From the NCBI RefSeq assembly GCF_000321225.1, contig NW_004450267.1, positions 3,633,325-3,697,324 on the forward strand: 64,000 nucleotides of DNA. The letters are read 5' to 3'. This DNA comes from Odobenus rosmarus divergens (taxonomy: Eukaryota; Chordata; Mammalia; Carnivora; Odobenidae). The notes beneath the pieces were generated by a model. It made no database searches. It saw only the letters and a program-made list of their open reading frames with translations, and was not told the DNA's origin. A program made the position numbers and the translations under genes. This document shows, piece after piece, positions 11,508 to 20,180 of the stretch. Positions within the stretch are counted from its first letter, which is position 1, and the number at the start of each line of letters is the position of its first letter.

Positions 11508-11553
11508 CTGATAATCAGAATAAGCATTGACTAATAATCAGAATAAGCATTGA
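11508..11553. repeat. 23-base tandem duplication in the cytochrome b numt
   Basis: CTGATAATCAGAATAAGCAT+TGA at 11508-11530 is repeated at 11531-11553 with one mismatch (22/23). Functional cytochrome b has a single copy of this region, so the duplication occurred after nuclear transfer and shifts the frame. Confidence 0.9.
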
Positions 11554-12220
11554 CATACTTTGCTGTTTTGATATATGAAGTATAGGAATAATTGCTAGAA
11601 TTAAGATAGAGAAGATTGGGGCTAATATTCTAGTTTATTAGGGATTGAGTGAAGGATTGCATAGGGAAATGAGAAGTATCATTCAGGTTTAATATGTGGT
11701 GGGGTATTTTGGGGGTTGGCTGGGGTGTTACTGTCTGGGTCTCCTACGCATTCAGGTGGGAATCGTGCTAGAGCAGATGGTGTTAGAATAAGGAATAAGA
11801 GTCCTAGAAGATCTTTACTTATATAGCATGGGTGGAATGGGATTTTGTCTGACTCGGGTGATATTCCTGATAAGCTGTTAGATCCTGTTTCATGGAGAAA
11901 TTGTACATGGAATACAACTGCTGAAATAATGAATGGGAAGATGAAGTGGAAGGCAAAGAAGTGGACTAGATCACTTTCTCTACTGAGAATCTTGTTCCTG
12001 TCCATGCTACTAGGCTAGTGCCCAAGTAGGGGATTGCTGATAAAAGGTTTGTAATGATAGTTGCTCCTCAGAAAGATATTTGTCCCCGTGGTAGGTTGTA
12101 GCCTATAACTGCTGGGGCTTTTACTGTGAATAATAAGGATAACTCCAAAGTCTCATGTTTCTGAGAATGTATTTGACCCAGAGCACATGCCTCACCTTAC
12201 ATGTATAAATAAGCAGATAA

Positions 12221-12418
12221 GGGGCCCCTTGGTGGCTCAGTCGGTTAAGCATCAGCCTTTGGCTCAGGTCATGATCCCAGGCTCCTGGGATCTAGCCCCG
12301 TGTCGGGCTCCCTGTTCAGTGGGGAGCCTGTTTCTCCCTCTCCCCCTCCCTGCCGCTCCCCCTGCTTGTGCTCTCTCTCTCTCTCTCTGTCAAATAAGTA
12401 AACAAGATCTTTAAAAAA
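12221..12418 (+). mobile_element. Can-SINE inserted in the cytochrome b numt
   Basis: Plus-strand Can-SINE (GGGGCCCCTTGGTGGCTCAG head, GGCTCAGGTCATGATCCC, CT-rich segment, TCTTTAAAAAAAA tail). It is flanked by the 10-base duplication AAGCAGATAA at 12211-12220 and about 12419-12428. The cytochrome b reading resumes exactly on both sides. Confidence 0.95.
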
Positions 12419-12712
12419 AAGCAGATAAATATGGAGGCTCCATTAGCATGTACGTCGAATGATTCATCCATAGTTTACATCTTGGCAGATAGGAGTTACT
12501 GATGAAAAGGCAGTTATTTTATCTGATATATGATGTGTGGCTAGGAAGAGGCTGTTAAAATTTGTAGAACTGAACAAACTGCTAAAAGAGAACCCAAAGG
12601 TTCATCACGCTAAGACGCCTGATGGGGCTGGAAGGTCAATGAATGAGTTGATGATTTTGATCAATGGGTGGGATTTTCTGATGTTGGTTGTTAATATTCT
12701 TACAGTTGAAAT

Positions 12713-12904
12713 TTTTTAAAAATATTTTTATTTATTTATTTGACAGAGAGAGAGCACAGCAGGGGGAGTGGCAGGCAGAGGGAGAGGGAGAAGCAGCTCC
12801 TCACCAAGTGGGGAGCCAAACGTGGGGCTCAAACCCAGGACCCTGGGATCATGACCTCAGCTGAAAGCAGACGCTTAACCAACTGAGCCACCCAGGGGCC
12901 CCCG
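12713..12904 (-). mobile_element. Can-SINE inserted in the mitochondrial tRNA-Glu copy
   Basis: Minus-strand Can-SINE with its A tail at the left. Target-site duplication of 18 bases, 16 identical: 12695-12712 (TATTCTTACAGTTGAAAT) and 12905-12922 (TATTCTTGTAGTTGAAAT). Both copies are the 5' end of tRNA-Glu. The two mismatches suggest an older insertion than its neighbours. Confidence 0.95.
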
Positions 12905-12905
12905 T

Positions 12906-12974
12906 ATTCTTGTAGTTGAAATACAACGATGATTTTTCATGTCGTCAGTGATGGTTAAATTCCATGTGGGAACA
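12906..12974 (+). pseudogene. Mitochondrial tRNA-Glu copy (nuclear, dead)
   Basis: ATTCTTGTAGTTGAAATACA opens the tRNA. The anticodon loop TTTTTCAT has anticodon TTC, followed by GTGATGGTTAAATTCCATG and GGGAACAAT. About 69 nt on the plus strand between ND6 and cytochrome b, as in mitochondrial genomes. The 5' end exists twice because of the SINE target-site duplication. Confidence 0.85.
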
Positions 12975-13488
12975 ATCATATATATTGTACTTATTTTAAG
13001 TACTATTTTTATATTCAGTTTTGTAGGTTTCTCTCCAAATCTTTCTCCGGTTTATGGTGGGTTAGGATTGAGTGGTGGTATTGGTTACGATATTGAGTTT
13101 GGGAGGTTCTTTTTTCGACCTAAGAGTTTTTAAAATTCATTTAGGGGGAATGGTTGTGGTTTTCAGTTATACAATGGCCATGGCTACTGAACAGTACCCT
13201 GAGGTTTGCATATCTAACAAGACCATTTTAGGAATATTTCTTTCAGGGTTGGTAACAGACGTAATGGTAGCTTTTTATGTTCTAAAGGAAGATGACGTAG
13301 AGATTGTATGTAAATTCAATGGTACAGGGGATTGAGTGATTTAAGACGGGGGGCGGTTAGGATTTTTTAGTGAAGAAGCTGTGGGGATCGCTGCATTATA
13401 TAGTTATTGGACCTGGTTGGTGATTGCCACTGTTTGATCGTTATTTACTGGTGTCTTGGTTATTATGGAGATTACTCACAGAAATTAA
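12975..13488 (+). pseudogene. ND6 numt pseudogene (NADH dehydrogenase subunit 6)
   Basis: Plus-strand copy of ND6, a membrane subunit of respiratory complex I. It starts at an ATC-ATA-TAT-ATT-GTA stretch. Recognisable blocks are FVGFSPNLSPVYGGLGL, then after a frameshift LGGMVVVFSYTMAMATEQYP and EVCISNKTILG, then SEEAVGIAALYSY and a C-terminal MEITHRN before TAA at 13486. The length of about 514 bases is close to the normal 520-530. Several frameshifts separate the blocks. It overlaps the ND5 stop end to end, as in mitochondrial DNA. Confidence 0.93.
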
Positions 13489-13965
13489 ATAGTAGTAAGC
13501 TTAGGGTTGGTATAATCAGAAAGGAGCAGAAGTAGTTTAATCAGGGCTTTTTGTTTAGAAATTAGGGTGGAGGCTCTTATTTGAAAATAAGAGATGGATT
13601 TTGGTACCACATTTTCTAGTGACATTAGGTCTAGTAGTAGTGATGCTGATTTTTGGCTTGCTGACAGGTTCAGAAACGGTGGTAGGTGGTATATAAGACT
13701 GAGAAAATATCCTAAGAGATTTGAGAATTTAAATAGGCTTGAAGGATAAATTTAAGTTTTGTGTTGTGAGGTTGAGTTCTAATGCCAGGATGAAACCTGT
13801 AATCGTCACAGTAAGGGCCGTTAATTTCAGATCGTAAGACAGTTGTCTGTTGAATGGTCATTGGAGTAATATTGCAGAAGATTAAAAATCCTTCGAAGAT
13901 GCGTCCACCTAGAAGGCATTTAATAGAGTTAATCAGGAAAGGGTTATTTTCACTGATTAAAACCT
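13472..13965 (-). pseudogene. ND5 3'-end numt pseudogene (NADH dehydrogenase subunit 5)
   Basis: Minus-strand copy of roughly the last 160 codons of ND5. It opens with [17 protein letters not shown], continues with [14 protein letters not shown], an [13 protein letters not shown] part, [15 protein letters not shown] and [11 protein letters not shown], and then an ...LLLDLxxLENVVPKSISYFQ... block. It ends LLFNFCE before TAA (complement of 13472-13474), overlapping the ND6 end. Frameshifts near 13690-13780 break it. The 5' boundary marks the edge of the mitochondrial segment. Confidence 0.92.
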
Positions 13966-13987
13966 TTCTCCCCCCTCCCATCCCCCT

Positions 13988-14395
13988 CTTCCCAACTTTT
14001 ACATCAGCAAACTGAATGTTTACCTCTCTAGTAAACTGCCAAAGTTGATGAAATTGAAACCCTCCACATCTTCTTTGGTTGCTTTTTCTCTCCATTCCAA
14101 CCTTGTGTGTGCCTCTGTTAGACCAATCAGAGATTCCAGGTGTGTAGTAGTGATTGTTGAGCTCTTTAACCATTGGCTCTGTTTCTGGAGCTCAAGGTAA
14201 AAATTGTGAAGAATTTGAGCAGTTTCTGTGGATAGCCTTGGAGAGACAAACTGTCGAGAATAACCAACGTACTTTCTCAATAGCTGGTGGGGAATTGGAT
14301 CTATTATTTCTCCAGGAACCACCTTTAATCTTTCTGATGATGGTTTCAGAAACCACTTTTATATTCAGATTTTGTCCTAGGTTTTCCTTCTTTGA
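13988..14395 (-). pseudogene. MCM8: MCM8 processed pseudogene fragment
   Basis: Minus strand. From about 14350 downward the frame reads a worn VVSE.., then VVPGEIIDPIPHQLLRKYVG, then YSRQFVSPRLSTETAQILHN, then [20 protein letters not shown] and a [20 protein letters not shown] part. This is the C-terminal part of MCM8, a homologous-recombination helicase of the MCM family. After KEDVE roughly 50 residues are missing. The sequence then continues in another frame with [19 protein letters not shown], near the normal C terminus. No introns interrupt it, which suggests a retrocopy. Deletion, frameshift and truncation by the numt edge make it dead. The 5' limit above 14395 is unclear. Assignment is from memory of the MCM8 C terminus. 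Confidence 0.72.
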
Positions 14396-15480
14396 ATAAC
14401 CAGTCTCGCTCTCTTTGCATACAGAGTTCTTTCCCTTATTGTTTCCAGTTGTCTTAATTACATTTATTAAAATTATTCACATGTTTTTGTTCTTAGATTA
14501 CCCATAAAACTTCATTAGACATTAGACAAAGTTCTAAGGGGTTTTTGTCTTTTCCAAAAAGTTTGCAATGGAGATAACATGAACTTACTCGACTTCCAGT
14601 AAACACAGGCAGAGTAAGTTTTACATTTAATGCTGATAATTCTAAGGAGATGGACAACAACCTTAAGGTAGCCTTAATACTGAATATTTTTCAAGATCCT
14701 GTGAGTTGAAAAACATTTGGGTTAGTTTGTACTTTTGAGTTCTAGAACGTCCCATTCTTACAAGCACTTGCCTTTAAACCAACTGAATAGAGCTCTTTTA
14801 CAAATCAATTTTAGCAATGCCATCCATAGGTAGAGAAAATATTTCACATTTACAACATAAATGGACACACATACAAATACACAAACAAGATACAAACACC
14901 ATTTAAAGGCTCAACTTCCAAATATCTCCCATTTACAGAACAAATCTAAGTGCAAGATGATATTACAATCTATGGATCTGTTAAATGGTCATTTTTCTCT
15001 GAAGTCTAATGAATATTGTGGCCAAGCAGTGTTGCAAAAAAAAAAAAAAAAAAAGCCTAATTTTGGAGAAGACAGCCCAGAGAGCCGCGTGCAGGGACCC
15101 AGTGGTCATTTCCTACTTTCCAATTCGAACACGGCTGGTTTTATTCAAAGACACCAAAAGCTGCCACAACAAACAACCCAGATGAAGCCCAGAGGACCTC
15201 CGCGAGCACTGGTTCCTTCCCAAAGGTTGGGGCTTCACAAACAGCTTCCTAGTTTCTAGTTCCTCCCTAAAAGTTGGAGCTTCAATGACTGAACTAAATG
15301 GCTTCCTGGTCAGACTTTTTTCAGTCATGCAAGAAAAGAAGCCTAGGAGAACCAAACCCCCCTATTCGGAGGCTACCACATGGAAGAAATGTAAGAGAGC
15401 CAAACCGAGTGGGAGGAAGAAATCAGCTCACGTGCCTTGGCACACGAAGTGCCCCAAGAGAGGTCTGCCCAAACTGAAAC
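14396..15480. other. Unassigned AT-rich DNA with a poly(A) run
   Basis: No gene. An A run of about 19 bases at 15036-15054 on the plus strand could be the tail of an unrecognised retroposed sequence ending there, or internal to a larger element. Near 15220-15300 two similar phrases (AAAGGTTGGGGCTTCA and AAAAGTTGGAGCTTCA) suggest a small diverged duplication. The 15060-15480 part may be internal sequence of the retroviral element described next, but this is not established. Confidence 0.35.
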
Positions 15481-15499
15481 CAAAACCGGTTTCCTTGTA

Positions 15500-15900
15500 C
15501 AGAAGTTAAATTCAGCCCCGAAATTTGGTGGCGCCCAGTCAGCACGGGGCCCCGGGGACTGTCCCTAGGACAAAGAGCCTAGGCAGCTGCTTGGCCTCGT
15601 CTCTGGACTCCTGTTACCATCTGGGTGCTGACGAACCACAGGCAGAGAGCTCCTGGCGGGCTCACCAAATTTGTCACGGAACCTAAGTTTGCCTGCAGCA
15701 AAGACCACGCGGAGACATGCAGTGTGCAGCAAGGAAAGGGTTTATTTAGGAGGCAGACGGACAAGAGGACAGGAGGGCAAGCCTCACATTGCCTCTCCAA
15801 AGAGGGAGAGTTGGGGAAATTTAAAGGCAAACAAAAACGGGTCCAGATAAAAAGTTGCAGCTGTGCTTATTAGTGTGCAGCTGGGATGAGTCCCATTCAT
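15500..15900 (-). mobile_element. Probable endogenous retrovirus LTR / leader fragment
   Basis: On the minus strand a block with AATAAACCCTTTCCTTGCTG (complement near 15735-15754) has the form of an LTR polyadenylation signal. It is followed by a U5-like stretch (GTCTTTGCTGCAGGCAAAC) ending ..CCGTGACA, and then AATTTGGTGAGCCCGCCAGG in the place of a primer-binding region. This layout resembles class I endogenous retrovirus LTRs in carnivores. No gag, pol or env reading was recognised, and the outer boundary, matching LTR and flanking duplication were not found. Confidence 0.42.
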
Positions 15901-16424
15901 CCTGTGGTTGCTGGTTTCCTATGCACTGAGTTCTGTGCCTTCTCCAAAGACCTTGACCTGTCCAGGGTTCATGCAGCCCACGGACAAACACCTAGGCCTC
16001 ACAGACAACCAGGGTGGGGCCTCGGGTTGGTGGCATGGGATAGTGACAGCTTTTCAACACTTCTGATGTTTGCTAAGAAACTGGTAGTGTCAGGGAGGAC
16101 ACCCGCAGGAAGTGGCAGCAGAGTACAAAGGAGACCGATGGGGGAGGTGGACCCCCCCCAAACTTCCTGGCAATCAAACAGCATCCTCTCACTTGCCCTG
16201 GTCCTGCAGGCCAGGTTTTCCCGCTCAGGGACTGCAGGAGCCACACAGAAGTTCCCTCTTCCAGGAGAGCATTGGGCTGGGGGCAGGACGCTATGATGTC
16301 CCCGTCTGGCTCATCAGCATGCAGGGTGGCCTTGGTAAGCCTTGTCTCTTTGGACATCTGGTTCCTGGTCTGTAAAGATAAGGATTTGGCTTTTGCATTC
16401 ATCAACTCTTCCTCAGGTGCCTCT

Positions 16425-16690
16425 TCTGTGCCAGGCTTGTGTTCAGTGAAAGGGACATAGCGATGCTCAAGATGGTCCTTGCCTTTCTGATGCTTAAGGT
16501 CCAGTGAATAATACACTGAACAAGGAATAACAGGTATGCTAATATCGACGACAGAGGACTAGAGGAGGGTGACAGGAATATTTAACAGGAGATCTAATCC
16601 AGCTTGCTGGGGAGGAGGGGCGGGTTAGGGAAGGCTTCCTGGAGGTAGCGACACTTAAGCCAAAGTAGGAACCTAAAGGAGGTGGAGAGA
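16425..16690 (+). repeat. Ancient mammal-wide interspersed repeat, class uncertain
   Basis: The phrase order TGTGCCAGGCTTGTG, AAGATGGTCCTTGCCTTTCTGATGCTTAAGG, GGGTTAGGGAAGGCTTCCTGGAGG, AGCGACACTTAAGCC follows a common ancient repeat (GTGCCAGGCACTG ... CTCAAGGAGCTC ... GGAAGGCTTCCTGGAGGAGGTGACATTTGAGC). I cannot name the family with certainty. Confidence 0.5.
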
Positions 16691-16737
16691 GGAAAGGTGC
16701 TAATGGCTAAGAATGGGGAGTTGTTTTCCCCAGAACC

Positions 16738-16845
16738 TCTGTTTCTTGAGGGCAAGAATTCTGTCTTGATCTTCTTCACATGCCCTGGCTGGAACCTGGT
16801 GGGCCTTGGATACGTATTTGCTGGCTGGATGGCCATCCATCATTG
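16738..16845 (+). repeat. L2 LINE 3' end relic
   Basis: GTTTCTTGAGGGCAAGAATTC, TGTCTTGATCTTCTTCACATG, CTGGCTGGAACCTGGTGGGCC, then TATTTGCTGGCTGGATGG matches the ordered blocks of the L2 terminus. Confidence 0.6.
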
Positions 16846-16849
16846 CATA

Positions 16850-18210
16850 ACCCTCGTGAAGCAGTTCTCGTGACCCAGACCTTACAGCCTGCTCTTGGTG
16901 GAGCCTCATCTGCTGGCTTCCAGATCAGTGCGATGTCCAGATGTCAGGGTCGGATGAGGTTCCAGAGGCAACAGGAGATTGAGAAGAGCTGCTGACCACA
17001 TGAAAAAGGGTAATAATTTCTGTAGCTTTCCTCTCCCCGCCCCCCCCCCGCCAAGTGGCAACTACCGGGTTTTTGGCTCTTAGAATAGCTGTTTGGCTGC
17101 CTCATTTTCTGCTCAGATATAATTTCAGAGCATGGACTTTACACTTTTGTGCTTGCCCTTTCCATCTGTGCCTGAATTGCCAATTCAAAGGAGCCATCCT
17201 CCCTCCTGTCTGGAAGCCAGCGAGGGGCCTTCCCCATGGGCCCTGGGGAACCCAGCGGCTCTGCTGGGGTCAGACAGGGCTGGAGGGCTCTCCACAGCCC
17301 CCCATCAGACCCTCCCAGAGCCGCCAGGGAATCACACAGATGGCTTGCCTGGGAGGGCAGGTACATTTCCATATTAACTGATTATTTAGCAGCAATTAAA
17401 AAGGTTGATGAGTCCCAAACCCAGCACATTATACTGATCCCTAAACAAAAATCAGTGCTGCCATCTCTGCCACGGGGTCTTGGGGCCATTTCTACTCGGA
17501 CCTGAATGCTCATTATTTTGGAGGAAGTGCCCTTGATCTTTTGATCTTATTCTGAATCAATCCCTTATCCCTAAGGACCCTCACTACCACCATCCCCCAT
17601 CTCCTGGGCCACGTGAACAGAGCATTCACTATTGAGACAGGATCCGGGGAGAGTCTGTCGTGACACCCAGATTTGAGACAGGCTACAATCACCCTCATGC
17701 CGTCCTGTTTCCGGTTCTGCGCCCCACTTGGTCAGTTACAGTCACCCGACCTCCTCCTCACATAGCTACATCCGCGAAGAGCCCTCTGCTTCATTGTCTC
17801 AATTAAAGCGTGGTTATAGGCTCGGACATGATGATCAAAGGGAAAATGCTGAAATAAGGGCACAACAGTTGCAGGTGGTAGGGGGTTAGATAATCCTGAC
17901 TGAAAACCTAGGTTAGTAGAACCTACCTCGAGAGTGTGTGGAACAAGACAGTAATGGAGTTGAGCTTATTTAATAAAAGGCATGCAAGTTGATCAGGGGA
18001 GATAAATGTCCCTTGACACAGGATTCACTGAAGTGTTCAGAGTTTGATTTGTTGTCTTTCAATGTGTTCAGAAGACAGAGCACACAGTCTGGGCTATCCC
18101 ATCAAAACTATGGAAACCACCCTGCTTCTTCTCCTACCTGATGTCAGCAGTTTGAGGACGGAGCATGGCTCTTAGCTGGACTTTTTCAAGCCAACTAAGA
18201 ATTAGCGTTA
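16850..18210. other. Unique DNA, no gene seen
   Basis: A C run at about 17038-17050 is the only clear low-complexity feature. Open frames up to 108 codons are overlapping and unrecognised. Confidence 0.4.
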
Positions 18211-18548
18211 CAGCTGGCCCTTGAACGACACAGGTTTGAACTGTGTCCACTTATATGTGGATATTTTTTGATAAATTACAGTATGGTCCTCTAAGTGTAT
18301 TTCCTCCTATGATTTTCTTAATAACACTTTTTTTTCTCTAGCTTACTTTATTGTAAGAATGCAGTATATAATCCATATAACATACAAAAAATATATATGA
18401 ACCAATTGTTTATGTTATTGGTAAGGCTTCCGACCAATACTAGACTATTGGTAGTTAAGCATTTTGGGGAATCAAAGTTATATACACATTTTCCATTGTG
18501 GGGGGGGAGTTCATGTCCCTAACCCCCACGTTGTTCAAGAGTCAACTA
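18211..18548. mobile_element. Tigger/pogo-type MITE (complete, TA-flanked)
   Basis: Starts CAGCTGGCCCTTGAACGAC and ends GTTGTTCAAGAGTCAACTA, an imperfect terminal inverted repeat pair, with TA flanks typical of Tc1/mariner-pogo insertions. The interior carries GATTTTCTTAATAACA, CTAGCTTACTTTATTGTAAG, TATAATCCATATAACATAC and GGTAAGGCTTCCG in the order of a common mammalian Tigger-derived MITE. No transposase. Confidence 0.85.
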
Positions 18549-19095
18549 TAGTTTGAAGTCTTAACTGTAATGAAGTGATAGCAAAGCTATTCTGCATACG
18601 AAGAGGTGTGAGATGATCTTCAGGCACTTTCCCCCAGAAGTGGTCAGGAAAGGGCCCTGTGACCATTGGCTAGTCACTGGCAAAGAGAATGTGGTCTGGA
18701 GCTAGTCACATGGGAAAAGGATGGACACATAGATCAATCTCAGACCCTGCCAGCAATATTCCATCTCCAGCCTCTCCACTACCTCTCCTTAGACCACAGG
18801 TCAGGAATATGGGAAGGGAAGGGGAGGGTAAAAGCCTGAGGGGGGAGGAAGGGGCCAGCACAAAGATGACCAGGCATGATTGCTATCAACCTTAGAATGG
18901 CAAGGGTTCACTCAAGCATTCACAGATTTCCTTAACATGTTGTAGATATAACTCCTTCTTGACCTAAAGTGCCACTGCTCAGAGTAACAAACAAAAAATT
19001 TCCTCCTCTCTAGGGGAAGTGGCAGCTCTTATGATTTGCCCTAGGTGTCTGCTTTAACAGCCTTTCCTCATTGCCTATTCTGGGATTTGGCCAAC
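18549..19095. other. Unique DNA, no gene seen
   Basis: No repeat or coding signal recognised. Confidence 0.4.
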
Positions 19096-19762
19096 ACATC
19101 TGCGTTTGTGCCTTTCATATTTGGTCTCTATATACTTTTGAGAGTTCTTTTCGTCACATTCCTAGGTTTTTAGTCTACCCTGCCTTCTTAGATCTTCTCC
19201 AGCCCACCACAACTTTCTATGGACATAGGGAATAATCTTGCACAAAGGAAGTTCTCCCAGTCTGTGGCTTACCTTATTATTTTCTTAATGTGTCCTTCAA
19301 AGAGCAAAAGTTTATAATTTTGAGAAAATCCAATTCTTCAAATTCATTTTTTTTTTTTTTTTACTTTTATGAAATGTGCTTTCTTGGTTCTGAGAAATCT
19401 TTGCCTACTCCCAAGGTTGCAAATATTTTCTCCTCTATATTCTTCTAGAACTCTCGTATTGTTAAGTGATATATTTAGGTCTATGATCCCTGTCTTGTTA
19501 GTTATTCTGTATGGTGTGACACAAGGGTGAATGCCACTTTTTCCCATAGAGATAGCCATTTGACTGAACACTTGCTGAAAGGACTTTTCTTTCCCCTGAG
19601 AAACTGCCTTGGCTCCTTTGCAGAATATCCAGCGACCAAATATGTGTGGTGCTATTTCTGAATTCTGTACTTTCCTTTGATTTCCATGTCTATCTTTTCA
19701 TTGAAATGGTACCATCTTTATCATTATGATTTTTATAGTTAGTTTTAAAATTGGAGAGTATA

Positions 19763-20001
19763 GGGGCACCTGGGTGACGCAGTTGGTTAAGCGTCTGAAT
19801 CTTGGTTTCAGCTTAGGGCCTGATCTCAGGGTCGTGAGATCCAGCCCCGCATCACGCTGCTCATAGAGCCCTCTATCTGGCGGCGCATGTCTGCTTGACT
19901 CCCTCTCCCTCTGCCCCTCCCACACACACATGCGCGCGGACGCGCGCGCTCGCTCTCTCTCAAATAAATAAATGAATCTTTAAAAAAAAAAAAAACAAAG
20001 T
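19763..20001 (+). mobile_element. Can-SINE inside the old L1
   Basis: GGGGCACCTGGGTGACGCAG head, then TTAAGCGTCTGAATCTTGG, CAAATAAATAAATGAATCTTT and an A tail. An imperfect target-site duplication of about 15 bases flanks it (AAATTGGAGAGTATA at 19748-19762; AAATCTGGACAGTGTA at 20002-20017). The CT segment is replaced by a CACACATGCGCGCGG/CGCGCGCGCTCGC run, an unusual alternating purine-pyrimidine tract. Confidence 0.92.
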
Positions 20002-20058
20002 AAATCTGGACAGTGTAGAAATTTCTCCAATTTTATTCTTTAAAAAAATTGGATTTTC

Positions 20059-20180
20059 ATGGGTATTAAGGCGGGCACCTGTGGTGATGAGCACTGGGTG
20101 TTATACGCAACTAATGAATCATTCATTGAACACTATCAGAAACTAATGATGTACTATATGTTGGCTAACTGAACATAATA
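20059..20180 (+). mobile_element. Carnivore L1 3' end, extremely 5'-truncated
   Basis: GAGCACTGGGTGTTATACGC, AATGAATCATTCATTGAACAC, AACTAATGATGTACTATATG, ending AACATAATAAA. Only about 120 bases of 3' UTR were copied. The target-site duplication AAAAAAATTGGATTTTC is perfect over 17 bases (20042-20058 and 20181-20197), so this is a genuine short L1 insertion into the older L1. Confidence 0.93.

Larger units (their letters stand above)
11355..12694 (-). pseudogene. Cytochrome b numt pseudogene (MT-CYB-like)
   Basis: Minus-strand copy of the whole mitochondrial cytochrome b gene, the b-type cytochrome of respiratory complex III. Its 5' end near 12694 reads ..[20 protein letters not shown]. It continues through GLFLAxHxxSDxxTAF and the helix end DVNYGWIIRYMHANGAS (12425-12530), then [14 protein letters not shown] and FLHETGSN (about 11850-12000) and DKIPFHP, and ends near IIENNL. 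Removing the internal SINE leaves about 1.14 kb, the normal gene length. TGA codons at the tryptophan pair near 12620 are mitochondrial-code relics. Frameshifts, in-frame stops and a 23-base tandem duplication (11508-11553) make it non-functional. Confidence 0.95.
10590..13965 (-). other. Numt: nuclear insertion of mitochondrial DNA (control region to ND5)
   Basis: Read on the minus strand from high to low coordinates, the order is ND5 3' end, ND6 (opposite strand), tRNA-Glu (opposite), cytochrome b, tRNA-Thr, tRNA-Pro (opposite) and control region. This is exactly the vertebrate mitochondrial order with correct strands. With the four SINEs removed, about 2.5 kb of one contiguous mitochondrial segment remains. 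Frameshifts, stops and small indels throughout show it is dead nuclear sequence. TGA codons stand where mitochondrial proteins need tryptophan. The left edge fades out in the control region near 10590. The right edge meets an MCM8 pseudogene near 13965-13990. Confidence 0.95.

Noticed and set aside
11679..12005. 108-codon frame resembling functional cytochrome b
   Set aside because: It is one surviving piece of the numt. Flanking frameshifts, a SINE, a tandem duplication and mitochondrial-code stops exclude a working gene.
12906..12974. tRNA-Glu as a working nuclear tRNA gene
   Set aside because: It is a mitochondrial-type tRNA within a numt and lacks the nuclear A- and B-box arrangement.
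13072..13335. 87-codon frame resembling ND6
   Set aside because: Part of the numt, in a different frame from the preceding ND6 block, so frameshifted and dead.
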